Below, piece after piece: positions 32,927 to 35,598 of a DNA stretch of 35,598 nt. The stretch is from positions 1-35,598 of the forward strand of contig PMLK01000080.1 of the NCBI GenBank assembly GCA_003158875.1, in the 5' to 3' direction. This DNA is from Chloroflexota bacterium (GTDB lineage Bacteria; Chloroflexota; Limnocylindria; Limnocylindrales; CSP1-4). The first letter of the stretch is position 1. Each line of letters starts with the position of its first letter. The notes beneath the pieces were generated by a model. That model was not told where the DNA came from, did not search any database, and saw only the letters and a list, made by a program, of their open reading frames with translations. A program made the position numbers and the translations under genes.

Positions 32927-33196
32927 ATGGCCATCGTCCGCATGGAACCTGTGAATGTTCGAGTCCGAGCCGATTGGTTCGACGGGACACCCAAGGAAAT
33001 CACCTGGGGTCGAGTCAGACTGCCTGTGACCCGGCTCACGGCAGTCCGCCGCGAGTCCTCGGCCTACAAGGTCGAGCTTGGCCCGCGCACCATATTCGAG
33101 GTCGAAACGCCCGGCGCCAGGCTCGCCCTGGCCTTCCAGCATCGCTCGCGGCGCTGGACGGTCGATGGCGTCGATGACGAAGTCGGTCTCTCTTAG
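32927..33196 (+). CDS. Small LexA-controlled protein, DUF6504-like
   Basis: An 89-residue basic protein (IVRMEPVNVRVRADWFDGTP, then KEITWGRVRLPVTRLTA, YKVELGPRTIFEVETPG, and a Trp-rich end RSRRWTVDGVDDE). The alternation of short strands, with a W-x-G/R core and a final R-W-x-V-D, resembles DUF6504 proteins that accompany or are fused to Y-family polymerases such as ImuB; I make that link from memory of the pattern and hold it loosely. ATG 32927 is supported by GAGGAG 8 nt upstream and by the promoter position; the longer frame would run through the promoter. It is controlled by the double LexA box upstream, is divergent from ada and lies 55 bp before the fchA operon on the same strand. A role in DNA-damage tolerance is likely; biochemical function unknown. 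Confidence 0.8.
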   Translation: MAIVRMEPVNVRVRADWFDGTPKEITWGRVRLPVTRLTAVRRESSAYKVELGPRTIFEVETPGARLALAFQHRSRRWTVDGVDDEVGLS

Positions 33197-33202
33197 GGGA
33201 CC
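33185..33202 (+). terminator. Weak hairpin at the end of the SOS gene
   Basis: GGTCTC (33185-33190) pairs with GGGACC (33197-33202), one G-U pair included, around the stop codon. No T-run follows, so readthrough into the folate operon is possible. Confidence 0.25.
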
Positions 33203-33239
33203 AAACAACTCCAATGGCCCAAAGAGCGGCCACCTTGCC

Positions 33240-33245
33240 TACAAT
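33240..33245 (+). promoter_or_regulatory. -10 element of a probable leaderless promoter (fchA-folD-fhs)
   Basis: TACAAT ends 6 nt before ATG 33252; no Shine-Dalgarno sequence. It gives the folate operon a start of its own, independent of the SOS promoter. Confidence 0.55.
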
Positions 33246-33251
33246 CGGCGG

Positions 33252-33920
33252 ATGGAACAGGCACGATCGTCGGAATCCTTCGCCGGGGTCACAGTCGGCG
33301 AGTTCGTAGAGCGACTCTCGAGCGGTGAACCCGTGCCCGGAGGAGGGGCGGCTTCGGCGGTCGCGGCGGCGCTCGGGGCGTCTCTCGTCTCGATGGTTGC
33401 GGCGCTATCCAAGGGCAAGCCCAAGTACGCAATCTACGGCCAGACCCTCGGTCGGTGCGAGGCCGTCGGCCGCGAACTGGGAGCCGAACTCCTGGCCCTG
33501 TCCGATCGCGATGCCGAGGCCTACGCCGGCTACTCGGCGGCGCTGAAGATGCCTCGAGAGACGGACGATCAGCAGAAAGCCCGGCGGTCGGCGATCCAGA
33601 TAGCGGCCCGGGACGCCTCCGATGCGCCGTTCGCCTGCGTCAAGGCGTGCGCCCGCTTGCTGGTCGCTGCCGAGGCGCTGGCCGGCCGCAGCAACGTCAA
33701 CGCTGCCAGCGACGTGCTCGTGGCCGCATTGCTCGGCGAAGCCGCGGCGCGGGGAGCGGCCGAGAACGTGCTCATCAATCTGCCTATGACCGGCGACGAG
33801 TCGTATTCGGAGTCGATGCGCTGGCAGGTAGACGTCGTTCTCCACGAGATTGCCGCCGGAGCGGCTCGAACTCGCGAGATCGTTCTGTCCGGTCAGTCTC
33901 GAGATCCGGAGCAAGCGTGA
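33252..33920 (+). CDS. fchA: Cyclodeaminase/cyclohydrolase family protein (FchA, methenyl-THF cyclohydrolase)
   Basis: A 222-residue, mainly helical protein of the formiminotransferase-cyclodeaminase C-terminal family. The signature is PVPGGGAASAVAAALGASLVSMVA (residues 28-50), followed by GKPKYA and later ASDAPFACVKACARLL and GRSNVNAASDVLVAALLGEAAARGAAENVLINL. Stand-alone members act either as formimino-THF cyclodeaminases or, as in methylotrophs, as methenyl-THF cyclohydrolases (methenyl-THF to 10-formyl-THF). Position before folD and fhs, with GTGA and ATGA overlaps, argues for the cyclohydrolase role, strengthened by the missing lysine in the adjacent FolD. ATG 33252 is set by the leaderless promoter; upstream in-frame codons belong to the preceding gene region. 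Confidence 0.9.
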   Translation: MEQARSSESFAGVTVGEFVERLSSGEPVPGGGAASAVAAALGASLVSMVAALSKGKPKYAIYGQTLGRCEAVGRELGAELLALSDRDAEAYAGYSAALKMPRETDDQQKARRSAIQIAARDASDAPFACVKACARLLVAAEALAGRSNVNAASDVLVAALLGEAAARGAAENVLINLPMTGDESYSESMRWQVDVVLHEIAAGAARTREIVLSGQSRDPEQA

Positions 33921-34843
33921 GCGGCGGACGCGACGGCGCGGCCCTGTTGAACGCGGACCGAGGACTCGCATCGGAGCCGCGCCTCCTTCTCGGCGGCCCC
34001 ATCGCCACGGAAATCCGCGCCGGTCTGGCAGAGGATTTCGCCGCGTTCAAGGCGCGCTGGGGGAAGGTGCCGACACTGGCCATCGTGCTCGTCGGGGCCG
34101 ATGCGCCGTCCGCCGTATATCTGCAGCAGATCCTTCGCTCCTGCCAGAAGGTCGGCGTAGACGGTCGCCTCGTCGAGATCGGCGGCGACGTCACTCCGGA
34201 CGCGGTCTGCGAGCAAATCGAACGACTCAACGCGGACCCGTCAGTTGCCGGGATCATCGTCCAGATGCCGCTCCCGTCCCATATTTCGCTCCGCACCGTT
34301 ATCGACAGCATCGACCCGGCCAAGGACATCGATGGCATCCATCCCCGCAACGCCGGTCTGCTCTCGCTGGGTTACGACGGCTTCCTGCCGGCTACTGCAC
34401 AGGCTTCCGTCGAGATCCTGAAACGCTCGGGAATCGAGATCGCCGGCAAGCGCGTGGTCGTGGTTGGCCGCTCCAATGTCGTCGGCAAACCGGCGGCGCT
34501 GCTCCTCATCCGCGAGCACGGCACGGTGACGGTTCTGCATTCGCGGACTCGCGACCTGGGCCACCACACCCGCGACGCGGAGATACTCGTCGTGGCGGCG
34601 GGCAAGCCCGGACTCATAACCGGCGAGATGCTCTCGCCGGGCGCCGTTGTAGTCGACGTCGGCATCAATGTGGTCCCGGACGGTGCCGGGGGCGAGAAAC
34701 TGGTGGGCGACGTGGACTTCGACTCGGCCAGGGGCGTCGTCTCAGCCATCACGCCGGTCCCGGGCGGGGTAGGGCCGCTGACCAACGCCCTGCTTCTGAG
34801 CCACTTGCTCCAAGCCGCCACGGATCAAGAGGCGCGGCGATGA
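33917..34843 (+). CDS. folD: FolD-like methylene-THF dehydrogenase, apparently lacking the cyclohydrolase lysine
   Basis: A 308-residue FolD family protein (usually about 285-300). Folate-side motifs: SAVYLQQILRSCQKVGV (Y68), GIIVQMPLPSHI (Q116) and PAKDIDGIHPRNAGLL (D139). The nucleotide-binding half has VVVVGRSNVVGKPAA and PGGVGPLTNALLL. The residue four after the tyrosine, lysine in E. coli FolD (Y50-V-A-S-K54) and essential for cyclohydrolase activity, is isoleucine here (I72, codon ATC). The usual PCTP is PATA. The dehydrogenase features look intact. GTG 33917 overlaps the fchA stop (GTGA), and its stop overlaps the fhs ATG. I infer a dehydrogenase-only enzyme that hands methenyl-THF to FchA. 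The first 20 residues are an extra N-terminal stretch. Confidence 0.92.
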   Translation: MSGGRDGAALLNADRGLASEPRLLLGGPIATEIRAGLAEDFAAFKARWGKVPTLAIVLVGADAPSAVYLQQILRSCQKVGVDGRLVEIGGDVTPDAVCEQIERLNADPSVAGIIVQMPLPSHISLRTVIDSIDPAKDIDGIHPRNAGLLSLGYDGFLPATAQASVEILKRSGIEIAGKRVVVVGRSNVVGKPAALLLIREHGTVTVLHSRTRDLGHHTRDAEILVVAAGKPGLITGEMLSPGAVVVDVGINVVPDGAGGEKLVGDVDFDSARGVVSAITPVPGGVGPLTNALLLSHLLQAATDQEARR

Positions 34844-35598
34844 GCGGCCCCATGCCCAGCAGCCTCGAGATCGCCCGCTCCGTAACCCCGCGGCCGATCA
34901 TCGAGCTCGCCCGCGAACTCGGCCTCCACGACGACGAAGTGGAGCAGTACGGGCCCTACAAGGCCAAGGTCTGCCTGGACGGCGTGGAGCGCCTCGAGCG
35001 CGAGTCTTACGCCAGCGGCCGCCGCGGCAAGTACGTGGTCGTCACCGCGATAACCCCGACGCCGCTCGGCGAGGGCAAGACCACTACCAACGTCGGCCTC
35101 GTTCAGGGGCTCAACCGAATCGGCCACCGCGCGGCGGTCTGCATTCGCCAGCCGAGCCTCGGCCCCGTGTTCGGAATCAAGGGCGGGGCTGCCGGCGGCG
35201 GCTACAGCCAGGTGATCCCCATGGAGGACTTCAACCTCCACCTCACCGGCGACAACCACGCGGTCGGGTCCGCCCACAACCTGCTCGCGGCCTTCGTCGA
35301 CAACTCGCTGACCCACAACAATCCTCTCGGCATAGACCCTCTCGGCGTTCTGTGGCCGCGAGTCGTCGACATCTCGGACCGGGCTGTGCGGCACGCGATC
35401 GTGGGGCTGGGCGGCCGCGAAAACGGATATCCCCGAGAAACCGAGTGGCAGATAACCGTGGCGTCGGAAGTGATGGCCGCCCTGGCGTTGGCGTCCGACA
35501 TCCACGACCTGCGCGCCCGGCTCGGGCGAATGGTCGTCGCCACGAGCTTCGACGGTCGGAGGATCACGGCCGAAGACCTCAAGTGCGCCGGCTCGATG
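34840..35598 (+). CDS. fhs: Formate--tetrahydrofolate ligase (10-formyl-THF synthetase), partial
   Basis: The first 253 residues of Fhs (normally about 550-560), cut by the window end. It joins formate to THF using ATP to give 10-formyl-THF. Visible motifs: SLEIARSVTPRPIIELARELG at the start, P-loop PTPLGEGKTTT (73-83), RQPSLGPVFGIKGGAAGGGYSQV, the segment with MEDFNLHLTGD, and NPLGIDPLGVLWPRVVDISDRAVR. All are canonical, so the enzyme should be active if the rest is intact. ATG 34840 overlaps the folD stop as ATGA; no separate ribosome site is needed. With FchA and FolD it makes a complete linear route between formate and methylene-THF. Confidence 0.97.
   Translation, partial: MSGPMPSSLEIARSVTPRPIIELARELGLHDDEVEQYGPYKAKVCLDGVERLERESYASGRRGKYVVVTAITPTPLGEGKTTTNVGLVQGLNRIGHRAAVCIRQPSLGPVFGIKGGAAGGGYSQVIPMEDFNLHLTGDNHAVGSAHNLLAAFVDNSLTHNNPLGIDPLGVLWPRVVDISDRAVRHAIVGLGGRENGYPRETEWQITVASEVMAALALASDIHDLRARLGRMVVATSFDGRRITAEDLKCAGSM

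Noticed and set aside
1-35598. CRISPR arrays, tRNA or rRNA genes, transposases, attachment sites, prophage genes
   Set aside because: I saw no regularly spaced repeats, RNA-gene signatures or mobile-element proteins in the window.

Overview
The window is about 35.6 kb of high-GC bacterial chromosome with dense, mostly co-directional gene blocks and very frequent 4-bp ATGA/GTGA stop-start overlaps. There is no rRNA gene or marker that fixes the taxon. The combination of a Gram-positive-type LexA operator (GAAC-N4-GTTC), a SARP-type regulator, a putative F420-dependent luciferase-like oxidoreductase, a DUF5317-like domain, GT87/GT-C membrane glycosyltransferases and several apparently leaderless genes points to Chloroflexota (perhaps Limnocylindria-like) or, less likely, Actinomycetota. 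This is inference from gene content only.

Layout. (1) 1-5124, minus strand: a four-gene operon linked throughout by ATGA overlaps: two paralogous GT-C membrane glycosyltransferases, a DegS-like soluble histidine kinase and its NarL-type response regulator (cut by the window edge). (2) 5229-9623, plus strand: GT2 transferase, GT87-like membrane mannosyltransferase, FemAB/BioF2-like acyltransferase and GT4 transferase, together a surface-glycan or glycolipid cluster. (3) 9671-13592, minus strand: acidic single-pass protein, MFS transporter with an extra N-terminal DUF5317-like membrane domain, and a membrane HD-GYP c-di-GMP phosphodiesterase. (4) 14001-19942, minus strand: a 1140-residue MalT-like/SARP regulator, dodecin, dnaB and lexA. 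(5) 20072-23812: a lipoprotein convergent with a PAS hybrid histidine kinase. (6) 23813-24363: a gene-free stretch rich in perfect inverted repeats. (7) 24364-25292: DUF1232 protein and rplI. (8) 25293-25867: a gene-free, repeat-rich stretch. (9) 25868-28783: an ABC-2 ATPase/permease pair and a convergent LLM-class oxidoreductase. (10) 28899-32638: GT-C protein coupled to dinB, then convergent ada-ogt. (11) 32813-35598: a small SOS gene, then fchA-folD-fhs (fhs cut by the window end).

The most informative signals are these. Two promoters (lexA and the 89-residue gene at 32927) share the same design: TTGACA, a 17-bp spacer occupied by a LexA box, and a TAnnCT -10. The small gene has a second perfect LexA box 37 bp downstream, so it should be one of the most tightly LexA-controlled genes here, and it lies next to DNA-repair genes (ada-ogt, dinB). 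In the folate operon, FolD has isoleucine at the position of the cyclohydrolase lysine, while its partner gene encodes an FchA/cyclodeaminase protein. This suggests the dehydrogenase and cyclohydrolase steps are split between two proteins, with Fhs completing the route from formate. Six genes have a TAnnnT hexamer ending 6 or 7 nt before an ATG with no Shine-Dalgarno sequence, which implies leaderless mRNAs.
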